Made by a program: the position numbers and the translations under genes. 64,000 nucleotides of DNA from Gammaproteobacteria bacterium (lineage in GTDB: Bacteria; Pseudomonadota; Gammaproteobacteria; SURF-13): assembly GCA_030680605.1 (NCBI GenBank), contig JAUXUQ010000001.1, positions 203,046 to 267,045 of the forward strand, in the 5' to 3' direction. The notes beneath the pieces were generated by a model. It did not search any database. It was not told the DNA's origin and saw nothing but the letters and a program-made list of their open reading frames with translations. Below are positions 1 through 9,011 of the stretch, in pieces; positions within the stretch are counted from its first letter, which is position 1; the number at the start of each line of letters is the position of its first letter.

Positions 1-1
1 T

Positions 2-793
2 ATCGCCCCCTCCAATGATACCTGGGTACGCGACCACGGCCCCATCACTGTCACTACGGACGGCACATTGGAGTTGCTTGATTTCAGCTTCAACGGCTGG
101 GGCGGAAAATTCGACGCCAGCCTGGACAACACCCTGACCCGTCGACTGCATGGCCAGGGCGCTTTTGGCGCCACACCCATCACTACTCTGGGATTTGTAT
201 TGGAAGGCGGCAGCCTGGAGGTGGACGGTGCTGGCAACTTGCTCACTACCGAGCGCTGCCTGCTGTCGCCGCAGCGTAATCCCACGCTCACCCGTAGCCA
301 GATCGAGTCGTATTTGCGCGAGTGGCTGGGCGTCACCCGCGTGCTGTGGCTCCGGCACGGCTATCTCGCCGGCGATGATACTGACAGCCACATCGACACC
401 TTGGCGCGCTTCTGCGCTGCGGACACGATCTGTTACGTGGCCTGCGATGACCCCCATGACGAACATTACGCCGAACTCAACGCCATGGCGCAGGAGCTGC
501 GCGCGTTGCGGATGTCTTCCGGCACCCCTTATCGGCTGGTTGCCCTGCCCTGGCCCAAGGCCAAATACGGCGAGGATGGCAAGCGTCTGCCCGCCAGTTA
601 CGCCAACTTTCTGATCATCAATGGTGCGGTGCTCGCACCCACCTATGATGACCCGGCAGATGCAGCCGCACTGGCTGTACTGCAGTCATGCTTTCCGGAT
701 CGCCGCATCATCGCAATCCCCTGTCTGCCGCTCATCCGCCAATACGGCAGTCTGCATTGCGTGACCATGCAGATACCCGCCGCAGTACTGTAA
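2..793 (+). CDS. aguA: Agmatine deiminase, 3' part
   Basis: Converts agmatine to N-carbamoylputrescine and ammonia. The reading frame is open from the first bases of the window, so the N-terminus is missing. The substrate-binding segment NDTWVRDHGPI is read at the very start, upstream of the first in-frame ATG at 68. Family active-site elements follow: DTDSHIDT carrying the catalytic His, and GSLHCVTMQ near the C-terminus carrying the nucleophilic Cys. The next gene encodes the following enzyme of the pathway and starts 9 nt downstream, which supports the assignment. The peptidyl-arginine deiminase family also holds related enzymes, but the neighbour makes AguA the best call. Confidence 0.93.
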   Translation: MAPSNDTWVRDHGPITVTTDGTLELLDFSFNGWGGKFDASLDNTLTRRLHGQGAFGATPITTLGFVLEGGSLEVDGAGNLLTTERCLLSPQRNPTLTRSQIESYLREWLGVTRVLWLRHGYLAGDDTDSHIDTLARFCAADTICYVACDDPHDEHYAELNAMAQELRALRMSSGTPYRLVALPWPKAKYGEDGKRLPASYANFLIINGAVLAPTYDDPADAAALAVLQSCFPDRRIIAIPCLPLIRQYGSLHCVTMQIPAAVL

Positions 794-802
794 ACTGTGC
801 CC

Positions 803-1696
803 ATGGAAACAAAACGACTCACCGTCGCGCTGATACAGCAGCAGGTTCAGACCTCTGACGTGCACGCCAATCTTGCAGCCAGCCTGCAGGCGGTGCGTGA
901 AGCCGCCCGTGCGGGCGCACAACTGGTGGTACTCCAGGAGCTGCATCTCGGCCCCTACTTCTGCCAGACCGAAGACGCACGCAACTTTGATCTCGCCCAG
1001 ACCATCCCCGGCCCCGCCACTGAGGCTATCGGTGCACTTGCCGCCGAACTGGATCTGGTCATTGTTGCCTCGCTGTTCGAACGGCGCGCGGCAGGGATCT
1101 ACCACAATACCGCCGTCGTGCTGGAACGGGACGGCACTGTCGCCGGAAAATACCGCAAGATGCACATCCCGGATGATCCGGGCTATCACGAAAAATTCTA
1201 TTTCACGCCGGGCGACCTGGGCTTCACGCCGATCAAGACCTCGCGCGGGACGCTGGGCGTGCTGGTGTGCTGGGATCAGTGGTACCCGGAGGCCGCGCGC
1301 CTGATGGCGCTCGGCGGTGCCGACCTGCTCATCTACCCGACTGCCATCGGCTGGGATCCGAACGATGATGCGCAGGAGCAGGCGCGCCAGCGTGAGGCCT
1401 GGATTACCATCCAGCGTGCACACGCCGTGGCCAATGGCCTGCCGGTGCTGGTGTGCAACCGTACCGGCTTTGAAGCCGACCCGACGGGGCGTAGCGCGGG
1501 AATCCGCTTCTGGGGTTCGAGTTTTACCGCAGGCCCCCAGGGTGAGCTGCTGGCGCAGGCGCCACAAGATACGCCGACTACCCTGATCGCTGAAATTGAT
1601 CTCGCCCACAATGAACAGGTGCGGCGTATCTGGCCGTATCTGCGCGACCGACGCATCGACGCCTATCAGGATTTGACCCGGCGCTACTGCGATTAA
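803..1696 (+). CDS. aguB: N-carbamoylputrescine amidase
   Basis: Nitrilase-superfamily hydrolase releasing putrescine, CO2 and ammonia from N-carbamoylputrescine, the step after agmatine deiminase. The 297-residue protein has the Glu-Lys-Cys triad: E46 in VLQELHLGPYF, K119 in KYRKMHIPDD and C156 in VLVCWDQWYPE. PDDPGYHEKFYFTPGD is characteristic of the AguB subgroup. The start is the ATG at 803; an in-frame GTG two codons earlier is less likely. The gene lies 9 nt after aguA, so the two form a putrescine operon. Cytoplasmic. Confidence 0.95.
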   Translation: METKRLTVALIQQQVQTSDVHANLAASLQAVREAARAGAQLVVLQELHLGPYFCQTEDARNFDLAQTIPGPATEAIGALAAELDLVIVASLFERRAAGIYHNTAVVLERDGTVAGKYRKMHIPDDPGYHEKFYFTPGDLGFTPIKTSRGTLGVLVCWDQWYPEAARLMALGGADLLIYPTAIGWDPNDDAQEQARQREAWITIQRAHAVANGLPVLVCNRTGFEADPTGRSAGIRFWGSSFTAGPQGELLAQAPQDTPTTLIAEIDLAHNEQVRRIWPYLRDRRIDAYQDLTRRYCD

Positions 1697-1709
1697 CACC
1701 CCACACCGT

Positions 1710-2975
1710 ATGAAACATTTTCCACTGGCGCGTGCCGCCGAGTTGCTGGAGTTGATCCTGCGTGGCCGTTTACCCGCCGACCAGCAGATGCAGGCGTATT
1801 TCCGCAAACACCGCAACATGGGCGTCAACGACCGGGGCTTCGTCGCCGAAACCGTTTACGGCTGCCTGCGGCGTAAACGTCTGCTGGAACACTTTCTGGG
1901 CCCGTCACCTGCTGCACAGGACACCGTCGCCGCCTATCTTGCCGCCGTGCAGGGCTGGAGTGCGCGCGCCCTGGAACAGGCAGGCTGCCGCCCCGGGATC
2001 CGGGAGCAGGTGGCGCATATTCGTGCAACCGATGTCTCCGCCCTGCCCGCTGCCGTACGTGCGGATATGCCTGACTGGCTGTACGAGCGGCTGGCGGCGC
2101 AACTGGGCGAGGCGGAAACCCTTGCACTGGCAGCAGCGCTGAATCAACCCGCGCCAGTCGACCTGCGCGCCAATACGCTCAAGACCACCCCCGCAGAAGC
2201 CGCTGCCCTGCTGGAGCAGGAGGGTTACCCCACTGAACCCGGCGCCCTTTCGCCGGTGTGCCTGCGACGGCAGGCGCGCAGCCCCTTGTTTAAAACCCGC
2301 GCCTTCAGCGAGGGGCTGATCGAGATACAGGATGAGGGCAGCCAGCTGCTTGCCCCGCTGCTGGAACCACGACGGGGGGAAATGGTAGTGGACTTCTGCG
2401 CCGGTGCCGGCGGCAAGACATTGCACCTGGGTGCCTTGATGGACAACACCGGCACCCTCTATGCCTTCGACGTCTCTGCCAGACGGCTTGACCAGCTGAA
2501 GCCCCGTCTGCGGCGCGCTGGCCTCGACACAGTACGCAGCGTTGTCATAGAGCATGAACGCGACCCACGCGTATTACGCCTGCGCGGCAAAATAGACCGC
2601 GTGCTGGTGGACGCGCCCTGCACCGGGCTGGGCACACTGCGCCGTAACCCGGACATCAAATGGCGGGCACACGCGCTCGACGAAATCACAGCACTGCAAC
2701 GCCGCATACTGGCGGCGGCGGCCGAACTGGTCAAACCGGGCGGGCGGCTGGTATACGCCACCTGCAGCCCGCTGCACGAAGAGAACGAGGCAGTCATTGA
2801 GGCGTTTCTGGCCGAGCAGCCCGAGTTCAGCATCCTGCCTGCGGGCGCCATTCTGGCACGCAGGCATGTGCCCATCAGCCTCCCGGAAACCACCCCAGCC
2901 CTCCACCTCTACAGCCATCGCCACCCTACCGACACCTACTACGCGGTTGCTCTGGAACGTGCCCCCCGCGCCTGA
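1710..2975 (+). CDS. rsmB: RsmB-family 16S rRNA (cytosine-C5) methyltransferase
   Basis: SAM-dependent methyltransferase, expected to make m5C967 in 16S rRNA. The 421-residue length and two-part architecture fit RsmB: an N-terminal NusB-like helical domain (about 1-130) and a Rossmann methyltransferase domain (about 150-421). Visible motifs are DFCAGAGGKT (SAM-binding loop, 228-237), DAPCTGLGTLRRNPDIKW with C304, and the catalytic YATCSP with C352. The pair of cysteines is the hallmark of RNA m5C enzymes. It begins 13 nt after aguB. In many gammaproteobacteria rsmB sits with fmt; here it does not. RsmF/NOL1 types lack the NusB-like domain. Confidence 0.9.
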   Translation: MKHFPLARAAELLELILRGRLPADQQMQAYFRKHRNMGVNDRGFVAETVYGCLRRKRLLEHFLGPSPAAQDTVAAYLAAVQGWSARALEQAGCRPGIREQVAHIRATDVSALPAAVRADMPDWLYERLAAQLGEAETLALAAALNQPAPVDLRANTLKTTPAEAAALLEQEGYPTEPGALSPVCLRRQARSPLFKTRAFSEGLIEIQDEGSQLLAPLLEPRRGEMVVDFCAGAGGKTLHLGALMDNTGTLYAFDVSARRLDQLKPRLRRAGLDTVRSVVIEHERDPRVLRLRGKIDRVLVDAPCTGLGTLRRNPDIKWRAHALDEITALQRRILAAAAELVKPGGRLVYATCSPLHEENEAVIEAFLAEQPEFSILPAGAILARRHVPISLPETTPALHLYSHRHPTDTYYAVALERAPRA

Positions 2976-2978
2976 TTG

Positions 2979-2987
2979 TGCCATAAT
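2979..2987 (+). promoter_or_regulatory. Candidate extended -10 promoter of the DAHP synthase gene
   Basis: TGC followed by CATAAT forms an extended -10 element just after the rsmB stop codon and 65 bases before the DAHP synthase start. No good -35 is visible, which is allowed for extended -10 promoters. Motif match only. Confidence 0.4.
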
Positions 2988-3052
2988 GCGCGGCTTGAAC
3001 AGGTCGGGCCAGGCCGCTCCGGAAACCATCTAAACCGCAAGCAGATTCCATC

Positions 3053-4168
3053 ATGATACTCATCCTCAAGCCGGACACCGACAAGCACAGCGCTGACTAC
3101 CAGACGCTTATCAAGCATCTCGAAAATCTTTCCGAGATCAAGGTGCGCGTGCATGATGAAGTAGGCGCGCAACGTACCCTTACCGAGATTTACCTGATCG
3201 GTAATACGCTGTCGCTCGGGCTGGAGGACATGAACAATCTGCCCTGTGTCGAACGCGCGGTCCGGGTAACCGAGGAATACCGCATTCTTGGCCGCCACAA
3301 GGATGACAACCGCGACACCCATTTCGACTATAACGGTGTGCGTTTCGGGCAGGACACTCTCAACATTTTCGCCGGCCTGTGTGCCGTCGATACACCCGAA
3401 CACGTCGAAATGATGATGCAGGCCCTGCGCGATCATGGCCAGGTCTGTACCCGTATGGGCGCCTACAAGCCGCGCACCAACCCCTACTCCTTCCAGGGCC
3501 ACGGCAAGAACTGCCTGCCGTATGTCTTCGAGCTCGCAGGCAAATACGGCATCAAGGTCATTGCAATGGAAGTGATGCACGAGTCACACGTGGAGGAAAT
3601 ACGGCAGGCGCTACGCCAGACCGGCAACCCTACCGGCATCGTGCTTCAGATCGGAACCCGCAACACCCAGAACTTCGAGCTGCTCAAGGTGGTCGGACGA
3701 CAGCACGAATTTCCAGTGCTGCTCAAACGCGGCTTCGGCATTACGCTGGAGGAATCACTCAACGCGGCGGAATATCTTGCCAGCGAAGGCAACCGTAATG
3801 TGGTCTTTGGCCTGCGCGGCATGAAGACCAACGCGGGCGATCCACACCGCAATTTCGTCGACTTCGCCCATGTGCCGGTGGTGAAACGTCTCACCCGCAT
3901 GCCGGTCTGCATTGATCCATCCCATTCCGTGGGTACGCGCGACATGGCGCCTGATGGCATCCTCGACATTGTGCATGTGGCTGCACAGGGTGTCGTTGCC
4001 GGGGCCAACATGATACTGATAGACTTTCACCCGGCGCCGCACAAGGCGCTGGTGGACGGACCGCAGGCACTCACGCTGAAAGAGCTGCCCTGGTTCCTCG
4101 AAGACGTGCGCATTGCGCGCGAGGCCTACGAGCAGCGCCGCGCCAACGCCAAAACCTTGCTGACCTAA
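3053..4168 (+). CDS. 3-deoxy-7-phosphoheptulonate synthase, type I-beta
   Basis: Condenses phosphoenolpyruvate and erythrose 4-phosphate to DAHP, the entry to the shikimate pathway. The 371-residue protein has an N-terminal ferredoxin-like segment (about 1-75; starts MILILKPDTD), typical of the regulatory domain of Thermotoga/Bacillus-type (I-beta) enzymes. A KDO8P-synthase-like TIM barrel follows. Barrel motifs include AGLCAVDTPE with metal-ligand C110, the PEP/E4P-binding KPRTNPYSFQG, and the C-terminal CIDPSHSVGTRD. This differs from the AroF/G/H type I-alpha paralogues of enteric bacteria, so I give no E. coli symbol. Feedback control through the N-terminal domain is expected from the family but cannot be read here. 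Confidence 0.9.
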   Translation: MILILKPDTDKHSADYQTLIKHLENLSEIKVRVHDEVGAQRTLTEIYLIGNTLSLGLEDMNNLPCVERAVRVTEEYRILGRHKDDNRDTHFDYNGVRFGQDTLNIFAGLCAVDTPEHVEMMMQALRDHGQVCTRMGAYKPRTNPYSFQGHGKNCLPYVFELAGKYGIKVIAMEVMHESHVEEIRQALRQTGNPTGIVLQIGTRNTQNFELLKVVGRQHEFPVLLKRGFGITLEESLNAAEYLASEGNRNVVFGLRGMKTNAGDPHRNFVDFAHVPVVKRLTRMPVCIDPSHSVGTRDMAPDGILDIVHVAAQGVVAGANMILIDFHPAPHKALVDGPQALTLKELPWFLEDVRIAREAYEQRRANAKTLLT

Positions 4169-4274
4169 AGGAAGCCCCGAAAGCTCCATCCCCGGATTTT
4201 CCAGCGATGAAAGCAACCCACGTGGTTTTTGCCCTTCATCGTTTAATCAAGCACTTGGGCGGTTGATAAACAGC

Positions 4275-4320
4275 GGTGCATCCCTGCACCATAGGGAGCC
4301 TCTGAATAAATAAGAGGCTC
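4275..4320. terminator. Two adjacent hairpins between convergent genes
   Basis: A 6-bp stem GGTGCA/TGCACC with a 4-nt loop (4275-4290) is followed by an 8-bp stem GAGCCTCT/AGAGGCTC with a 9-nt AT-rich loop (4296-4320). They lie between the convergent DAHP synthase and dsbC genes and can fold on either strand. There is no clean T-tract, so their role as terminators rests on position. Confidence 0.55.
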
Positions 4321-4321
4321 T

Positions 4322-5053
4322 CTAGCCTCCAGTGCGTGCGCCGAGAATCTCCGCCAACCTCTCTGGCGGGACGTAGCCCGGTATCAAGCTGCCATCTTCG
4401 AGGATAAGCGTAGGTGTGCCTGAAATACCGATTTTCCTGGCGGCCTGCAGGTGTATCTGCACCGGATCGTCACAGGTTTTCTTCGCCATCTCCTCACCGC
4501 GCTTGGCCCGGGTCATGGCCACCGCGCGATCCTTGGCACACCACACGGAAACCGATTTCTCATATGATGGGGTATCCACCCCGCTACGCGGGAAGGCCAG
4601 GTAACGCATCTTGATGCCCTGCTTGTTGTATGCCGGCATTTCACCGTGCATCTTCCTGCAGTAGGCACAATCCGGGTCGGTAAACACCGTAATCGTATGC
4701 TTTACCTGCTTTGGCGCGTAGACGATCATGCTGTTCTCGTCGATGGCGCTGACTATCTTGAGACGGGCCTGGCTCCGGTTAACTTCGGTCAGGTTCTCGC
4801 CACGCTCGACATCAATCAGATCACCCTGCAACAGATAGCGGCCGTCCAGGGTCATGTACAGCACGGTAGCACCGTAGCCAATCTCATACATGCCCGGAAT
4901 CGCAGACGGCTTGATACTGTCTGGTGTGGTTCCAGGTAACAGGGTGGCCAGTGCAGCCTTGAGCTTGGTGGTATCTTCCACGGGCATAGCGGGTGCGATT
5001 ACGCCCAACCATAGAAAACCCAACAATCCCGCCGCCATTGATTTATGTGTCAC
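4322..5053 (-). CDS. dsbC: Thiol:disulfide interchange protein DsbC
   Basis: Periplasmic disulfide isomerase that reshuffles wrong disulfides. The 243-residue precursor has a signal peptide (about 1-25), an N-terminal dimerisation domain (about 27-90) and a C-terminal thioredoxin fold. The active site is C129-A-Y-C132 in FTDPDCAYCRKMH, and the cis-proline loop is SGTPTL at about 211-216. A second cysteine pair (C172, C194) matches the structural disulfide of E. coli DsbC. DsbC is normally reduced by DsbD, which is not in this window. Convergent with the preceding gene. The isolated position suggests its own promoter. Confidence 0.92.
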   Translation of the reverse strand: MTHKSMAAGLLGFLWLGVIAPAMPVEDTTKLKAALATLLPGTTPDSIKPSAIPGMYEIGYGATVLYMTLDGRYLLQGDLIDVERGENLTEVNRSQARLKIVSAIDENSMIVYAPKQVKHTITVFTDPDCAYCRKMHGEMPAYNKQGIKMRYLAFPRSGVDTPSYEKSVSVWCAKDRAVAMTRAKRGEEMAKKTCDDPVQIHLQAARKIGISGTPTLILEDGSLIPGYVPPERLAEILGARTGG

Positions 5054-5076
5054 GTCTCATCCTTATTTAGTCAGTA

Positions 5077-5559
5077 TCAGTCACGAAAATTGATGTATTG
5101 CAGCGGCAACTCAAGTTTGGCGTTGCGCAGCAGCGCCATCACCTCCTGCAGGTCGTCACGCTTCTTGCCGCTTACACGTACCTGTTCGCCCTGAATGGCC
5201 GCCTGCACCTTCAGCTTTGAATCTTTTATCAGTTTGACGATCTTCCTGGCCAGATCACTCTCGATACCCTGGCGCACGGTGATTTTCTGCAAGGCCTTGC
5301 TGCCACTGATCTCAATCTTGTCTGCCTTGAGCACGCCGACATCGACACCGCGCTTGGCCAGCTTGCTGTGCAGGATGTCACTGATCTGCTTGATCTGGAA
5401 CTCGTTGTCCGCGTGCAGCGTGAGCAGCGCTGCTGCCTGCTCGACGTTGGCTCCGCTGCCTTTGAAATCAAAGCGCGTACCGATCTCGCGATTGCACTGG
5501 TCAAGCGCATTGGCGAGTTCATGCATGTCAACTTCAGAGACTACGTCGAATGATGGCAT
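5077..5559 (-). CDS. yajQ: YajQ-family nucleotide-binding protein
   Basis: Cytoplasmic 160-residue protein of the YajQ/DUF520 family, close to the usual length of about 163. It starts [15 protein letters not shown] and contains TRFDFKGS, both family signatures, followed by two ferredoxin-like folds. Relatives bind cyclic di-GMP and work with transcription factors; others bind nucleotides or tRNA. A c-di-GMP effector role is attractive because a c-di-GMP-linked chemosensory operon lies a few kilobases away, but that link is inference only. Single gene, 23 nt upstream of dsbC on the same strand. Confidence 0.9.
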   Translation of the reverse strand: MPSFDVVSEVDMHELANALDQCNREIGTRFDFKGSGANVEQAAALLTLHADNEFQIKQISDILHSKLAKRGVDVGVLKADKIEISGSKALQKITVRQGIESDLARKIVKLIKDSKLKVQAAIQGEQVRVSGKKRDDLQEVMALLRNAKLELPLQYINFRD

Positions 5560-5656
5560 AGTGCCTATTATTTACGGAAACGTTGGAAAACTCTACTCAT
5601 GACTGGAGAAATCTGTTGCCGTCCCGGCGAAACTTCAGCTTTACAAACAAATCCCT

Positions 5657-5697
5657 GCCCGGCCCTCCATGGCCGGGCGTTCGGCGATTTCATCGCC
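5657..5697. terminator. Hairpins downstream of xerD
   Basis: A GC-rich 8-bp perfect stem GCCCGGCC/GGCCGGGC with a 6-nt loop (5657-5678) and a 6-bp stem GGCGAT/ATCGCC (5683-5697) lie directly after the xerD stop codon. The first is a good terminator stem, though the T-tract is poor. The rest of the gap up to yajQ (5560-5656) shows nothing recognisable. Confidence 0.6.
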
Positions 5698-6630
5698 TCA
5701 CCCACGCGGATGATGCTGCGCATGCAGATTTTTTAAACGCTCACGCGCAACGTGGGTATAAATCTGGGTGGTGGATAAATCACTATGCCCCAGCAACATC
5801 TGCACCACGCGCAAATCAGCGCCGTGATTCAGCAAGTGGGTGGCAAACGCGTGACGCAGGGTGTGGGGTGACAGCGGCTTGGTAATCGCAGCACGCAGTG
5901 CGTGGCGTTTAATGAGATACCAGAACCCCTGCCGGGTGATCGCCCCACCGCGCCGCGTAGGGAACAGAAAGGCGCACGTCCGCCCTTGCAGCAACTGTGG
6001 CCGGGACTCCGCCAGATGCCGCTCCAGCCATACCCGCGCCTCTTCACCGAAGGGCACCAGGCGCTCTTTCGAGCCTTTACCGGTGATCCGCAACACCCCT
6101 TGGTGCAGGTTGATCTGTGCTGCCGTGAGCTGCACCAATTCAGAGACCCGCAGGCCGCAACCATAGAGCAACTCAAGCATCGCACGGTCACGCAGCCCCA
6201 GCGCAGTCTCGACCACCGGCGCGGCCAGCAGCGCCTCGACCTCCGCCTCCGTCAGCGACGCGGGCAGATTGCGCCCTGTGCGCGGCATGTCCACCTGCGC
6301 AGTGGGATCCTGCGCCATACGACCCTCCCGCAACCAAAAGCGGTAAAACCGGCGCAAGGCCGAAATCAGCCGGGCACGCGAGCGGGGCTTTCTGCCCTGT
6401 CCGGCACACACCTCCAGATACTCCAATACATGTCTGCGCTCGCAATCCATCAGGCTGCACTGTCTTTCTGCCAGCCAGCGCGCGCACCCTTGCAGATCAT
6501 TGCGGTAAGCGGCAAGCGTGTTGGTGCTCAGCCCCTGCTCCATCCACACGCGGTCGAGAAAACTCTCAATCAGCGCCTGCTCGGCCTCTGACAGCAATAC
6601 TGGCGGGTGTTCAGCCGCCACGCTGTTCAT
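5698..6630 (-). CDS. xerD: Site-specific tyrosine recombinase XerD
   Basis: Resolves chromosome dimers at dif together with XerC and FtsK. The 310-residue length fits from the ATG at 6630, which starts MNSVAAEHPP. The frame stays open further upstream, but that lies inside ogt and does not match the family. The N-terminal SAM-like core-binding domain is about 14-105 and the catalytic domain about 125-305. Catalytic residues are R161 (GLRVSEL), K185 (GKGSKER), H256 and R259 (HTLRHAFATHLL), H282 (LGHSDLSTTQIY) and Y291. XerD is favoured over XerC from overall resemblance. The start overlaps the ogt stop by 20 nt. FtsK, its activator, is encoded at 37.7-40.0 kb. Confidence 0.92.
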   Translation of the reverse strand: MNSVAAEHPPVLLSEAEQALIESFLDRVWMEQGLSTNTLAAYRNDLQGCARWLAERQCSLMDCERRHVLEYLEVCAGQGRKPRSRARLISALRRFYRFWLREGRMAQDPTAQVDMPRTGRNLPASLTEAEVEALLAAPVVETALGLRDRAMLELLYGCGLRVSELVQLTAAQINLHQGVLRITGKGSKERLVPFGEEARVWLERHLAESRPQLLQGRTCAFLFPTRRGGAITRQGFWYLIKRHALRAAITKPLSPHTLRHAFATHLLNHGADLRVVQMLLGHSDLSTTQIYTHVARERLKNLHAQHHPRG

Positions 6631-7108
6631 GGCTGAGCAACCAGCGCTTGAGTTGGAGGTTGCGACCTGTAGCTGCACCTGCATAGCCGCCCATGCCGTC
6701 CCGCGCCACCACGCGATGACAGGGCACGATAATCGGCACCGGATTGGCACGGCAGGCATTGCCTACAGCGCGGGCGCCGGTTGTCAGCTGCGCGGCCAGC
6801 GCGCCATAGCTGAGGGTGGCGCCAGGCGGGATGCGCATGAGCGCCCGCCATACCTTTTGTTGGAACGGGGTTCCCTGCAACGCCAGCGGGACTGAAAAAA
6901 CATGGCGCGGATCAGTGAAATAGCGACGCAACTGCTCCGTCACTCGCAGGGCGAGGGCTGTGGCAGGTGTGAGATCAGCATGGTGCGAGGGAAGAAAATC
7001 GATACTGACAAGGGCGGAGGAGTGCAGGCGCACACCCAGCTTGACCCGTAAATCCGCAGGGGCAGGCAGTATGGCCGCGTAGGTCGTTTCAGCGACCGGC
7101 GCGGCCAC
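6611..7108 (-). CDS. ogt: Methylated-DNA-[protein]-cysteine S-methyltransferase
   Basis: Suicide repair protein that moves methyl groups from O6-methylguanine or O4-methylthymine to its own cysteine. The 165-residue length fits the stand-alone Ogt/AGT type, without the Ada regulatory domain. The acceptor is C130 in the signature IVPCHRVVARDGMGGYAGA. The DNA-binding helix-turn-helix with GNACRANPVPI precedes it. Its 3' end overlaps the start of xerD by 20 nt, so the two are probably co-transcribed. Rejecting the long Ada form is safe because there is no upstream Ada domain. Confidence 0.93.
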   Translation of the reverse strand: MAAPVAETTYAAILPAPADLRVKLGVRLHSSALVSIDFLPSHHADLTPATALALRVTEQLRRYFTDPRHVFSVPLALQGTPFQQKVWRALMRIPPGATLSYGALAAQLTTGARAVGNACRANPVPIIVPCHRVVARDGMGGYAGAATGRNLQLKRWLLSHEQRGG

Positions 7109-7114
7109 AGACGG

Positions 7115-7459
7115 CTACAGCTTTTCCTGAATGCGCGCTTCCTTGCCTTTCAGCTCGCGCAGGTAGTAGAGCTTGGCACGACGCACTGCGCCACGACGCT
7201 TCACGCTGATGTCGTGAATGCTCGGGCTGTAGGTCTGGAATACACGCTCCACGCCCTCGCCGTGCGATATCTTGCGGACGGTAAAGGCGGAGTTGAGCCC
7301 GCGATTGCGGCGCGCAATCACTATACCCTCGAAGGCCTGCAAACGCTCACGCGTGCCTTCCTTGACCTTGATTTGCACTACGACGGTATCGCCCGGCGAA
7401 AAATCCGGTACCTTACGCGTCATTTGTTCGGCTTCGATTTGCAGAATGATGTTGCTCAT
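7115..7459 (-). CDS. rplS: 50S ribosomal protein L19
   Basis: Large-subunit protein at the 30S-50S interface. 114 residues from the ATG at 7459, giving [13 protein letters not shown] and matching the family. Conserved features are [16 protein letters not shown] and [17 protein letters not shown]. Last gene of the conserved operon rpsP-rimM-trmD-rplS. Its open frame runs on upstream into trmD, but that extension has no family match. Confidence 0.97.
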   Translation of the reverse strand: MSNIILQIEAEQMTRKVPDFSPGDTVVVQIKVKEGTRERLQAFEGIVIARRNRGLNSAFTVRKISHGEGVERVFQTYSPSIHDISVKRRGAVRRAKLYYLRELKGKEARIQEKL

Positions 7460-7490
7460 GGTGGTGTATCCCTGTCCTAAATATTTAACA

Positions 7491-8228
7491 TCAGTTTTGT
7501 TCTTTAATAAACTCATCCAGCAGACTGCGCTGTTCCTGCGTAAGCTCAATACCTTCCAGCAATTCGGGCCTTCTCAGCCAGGTACGTCCCAGTGACTGCT
7601 TGGCGCGCCAGCGCGCTATCGCGCGGTGATCCCCGCTCAGCAGCACCTCCGGCACCCGCAGCCCGTCAATCTCCTCGGGCCGCGTATAGTGCGGCGTGTC
7701 CAACAGCCCGCCCGAAAACGAATCCTGCAACGCCGAATCTTCATGCCCCAGCGCGCCCGGCAACAGGCGCGTGATGGCATCAATCATCACCATCGCCGCC
7801 AGCTCGCCACCGGAGAGCACATAATCACCGATCGACCATTCTGCATCAACCTGCGTGGCGATCACGCGCTCATCTATCCCCTCATAGCGCCCGGCCACCA
7901 GCACCAGGCGCGCATGCGCGGCAAGCGCCTCTACTCCGGCCTGATCCAGCCGCCGCCCCTGTGGCGTAAGGTAGACCACATGGGCCCTGTCCCCGCCCGT
8001 GCCGCGTGCGGCATTAATCGCGTCGCGTAGCGGCTGTACCTGCATCACCATGCCGGGGCCGCCCCCGTAAGGGCGGTCATCCACCGTGTGATGGCGATCA
8101 TGCGCGTAATCGCGCGGATTCCAGCGCGTGAGACGCAGCACGTCGCTCTTCAGCGCCCGGCTGGTAATGCCATAATCCGCCAGCGCATCAAACATCTGCG
8201 GGAACAGCGTAACGACTGCTATTTCCAC
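7491..8228 (-). CDS. trmD: tRNA (guanine-N1-)-methyltransferase TrmD
   Basis: Makes m1G37 in tRNAs reading CNN codons, which prevents +1 frameshifting. It is a SPOUT methyltransferase with a deep trefoil knot. 245 residues from the GTG at 8228 give [13 protein letters not shown], which aligns with the usual N-terminus and starts 2 nt after the rimM stop. A TTG at 8249 would add seven residues that do not fit the family. Family motifs are [21 protein letters not shown] and the SAM-binding [15 protein letters not shown]. An essential gene in most bacteria. Confidence 0.96.
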   Translation of the reverse strand: MEIAVVTLFPQMFDALADYGITSRALKSDVLRLTRWNPRDYAHDRHHTVDDRPYGGGPGMVMQVQPLRDAINAARGTGGDRAHVVYLTPQGRRLDQAGVEALAAHARLVLVAGRYEGIDERVIATQVDAEWSIGDYVLSGGELAAMVMIDAITRLLPGALGHEDSALQDSFSGGLLDTPHYTRPEEIDGLRVPEVLLSGDHRAIARWRAKQSLGRTWLRRPELLEGIELTQEQRSLLDEFIKEQN

Positions 8229-8230
8229 CG

Positions 8231-8767
8231 CTAAAATTCCGGATCCCAATCCACGCGCATCACGGCCTGCGCAGGGTCAATCTCATGCACCACCTGTCCC
8301 GGGATATAGGGGATCAGCCGTTCCCGTTCACCCTTGACCACCAGCACATCATTCGAACCGGTCTCCAGCAGGTGATCAATCACGCCGAGCTCAAGCCCCG
8401 CCAGCGTCACCACCTTGAGACCTACCAGGTCAGCCCAGTAATACTCACCCTGCCCCAGCGGCGGCAGTTGATCACGGTTGACAGCGATCTCCGCCCCCAG
8501 CATCGACTGGGCAGCATCACGATCCTGATGCGCTTCAAACCGAACCACAATGCCTTTATCCTGGCTACGACTCTCTGCGACCGCCTGTTCCAGCCACGGC
8601 GCATCCGTTGCTGCGTTAGCTGCACGCAGATACCACGGACGGTAGTGCAGGATATTTTCCAGCGGCGACGTGTAGGAAACAATCTTCAACCAGCCGCGCA
8701 CCCCAAACAGGCCTGCAACCCGGCCTACCCCGATCAGGCTTGGTGCTCCTGCACCGCCGCCGGACAA
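8231..8767 (-). CDS. rimM: Ribosome maturation factor RimM
   Basis: 16S processing factor that helps assemble the 30S head and binds S19. About 178 residues: RimM N-terminal beta-barrel ([20 protein letters not shown]) and C-terminal PRC-barrel ([25 protein letters not shown]). No ATG fits. The best start is the TTG at 8767, directly after the rpsP stop, giving [18 protein letters not shown] longer frame to 8851 runs inside rpsP. A weak TTG start in this operon may keep RimM far below the ribosomal proteins, as seen in other species. Confidence 0.92.
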   Translation of the reverse strand: MSGGGAGAPSLIGVGRVAGLFGVRGWLKIVSYTSPLENILHYRPWYLRAANAATDAPWLEQAVAESRSQDKGIVVRFEAHQDRDAAQSMLGAEIAVNRDQLPPLGQGEYYWADLVGLKVVTLAGLELGVIDHLLETGSNDVLVVKGERERLIPYIPGQVVHEIDPAQAVMRVDWDPEF

Positions 8768-8768
8768 C

Positions 8769-9011
8769 TCAGGCCGCGTGATTCTTGATGAGCCCTGCAA
8801 CACGCTCGGACGGCTTTGCGCCCTTGGATATCCAGTAGCCAATCCGTTCATTGTCCAGCGTCAGCTTTACTTCGCCACCGGTGGCGACAGGATTATAGAA
8901 TCCTACGCGCTCGATATAGCGCCCGTCGCGCGGCTGACGGTTATCTGTCACAACGATGTTGTAAAATGGCCGCTTTTTCGCGCCGCCACGAGCCATGCGT
9001 ATGGTTACCAT
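8769..9011 (-). CDS. rpsP: 30S ribosomal protein S16
   Basis: Small-subunit assembly protein of 80 residues, starting [18 protein letters not shown] at the ATG at 9011. [14 protein letters not shown] is conserved. First gene of the rpsP-rimM-trmD-rplS operon. Its promoter must lie in the 327-nt gap upstream (9012-9338). The stop codon is 1 nt from the proposed rimM start. Confidence 0.97.
   Translation of the reverse strand: MVTIRMARGGAKKRPFYNIVVTDNRQPRDGRYIERVGFYNPVATGGEVKLTLDNERIGYWISKGAKPSERVAGLIKNHAA

Noticed and set aside
686-1828. 380-codon open frame on the minus strand
   Set aside because: Covers aguB in antisense and crosses its ends; aguB has all catalytic residues and is the real gene.
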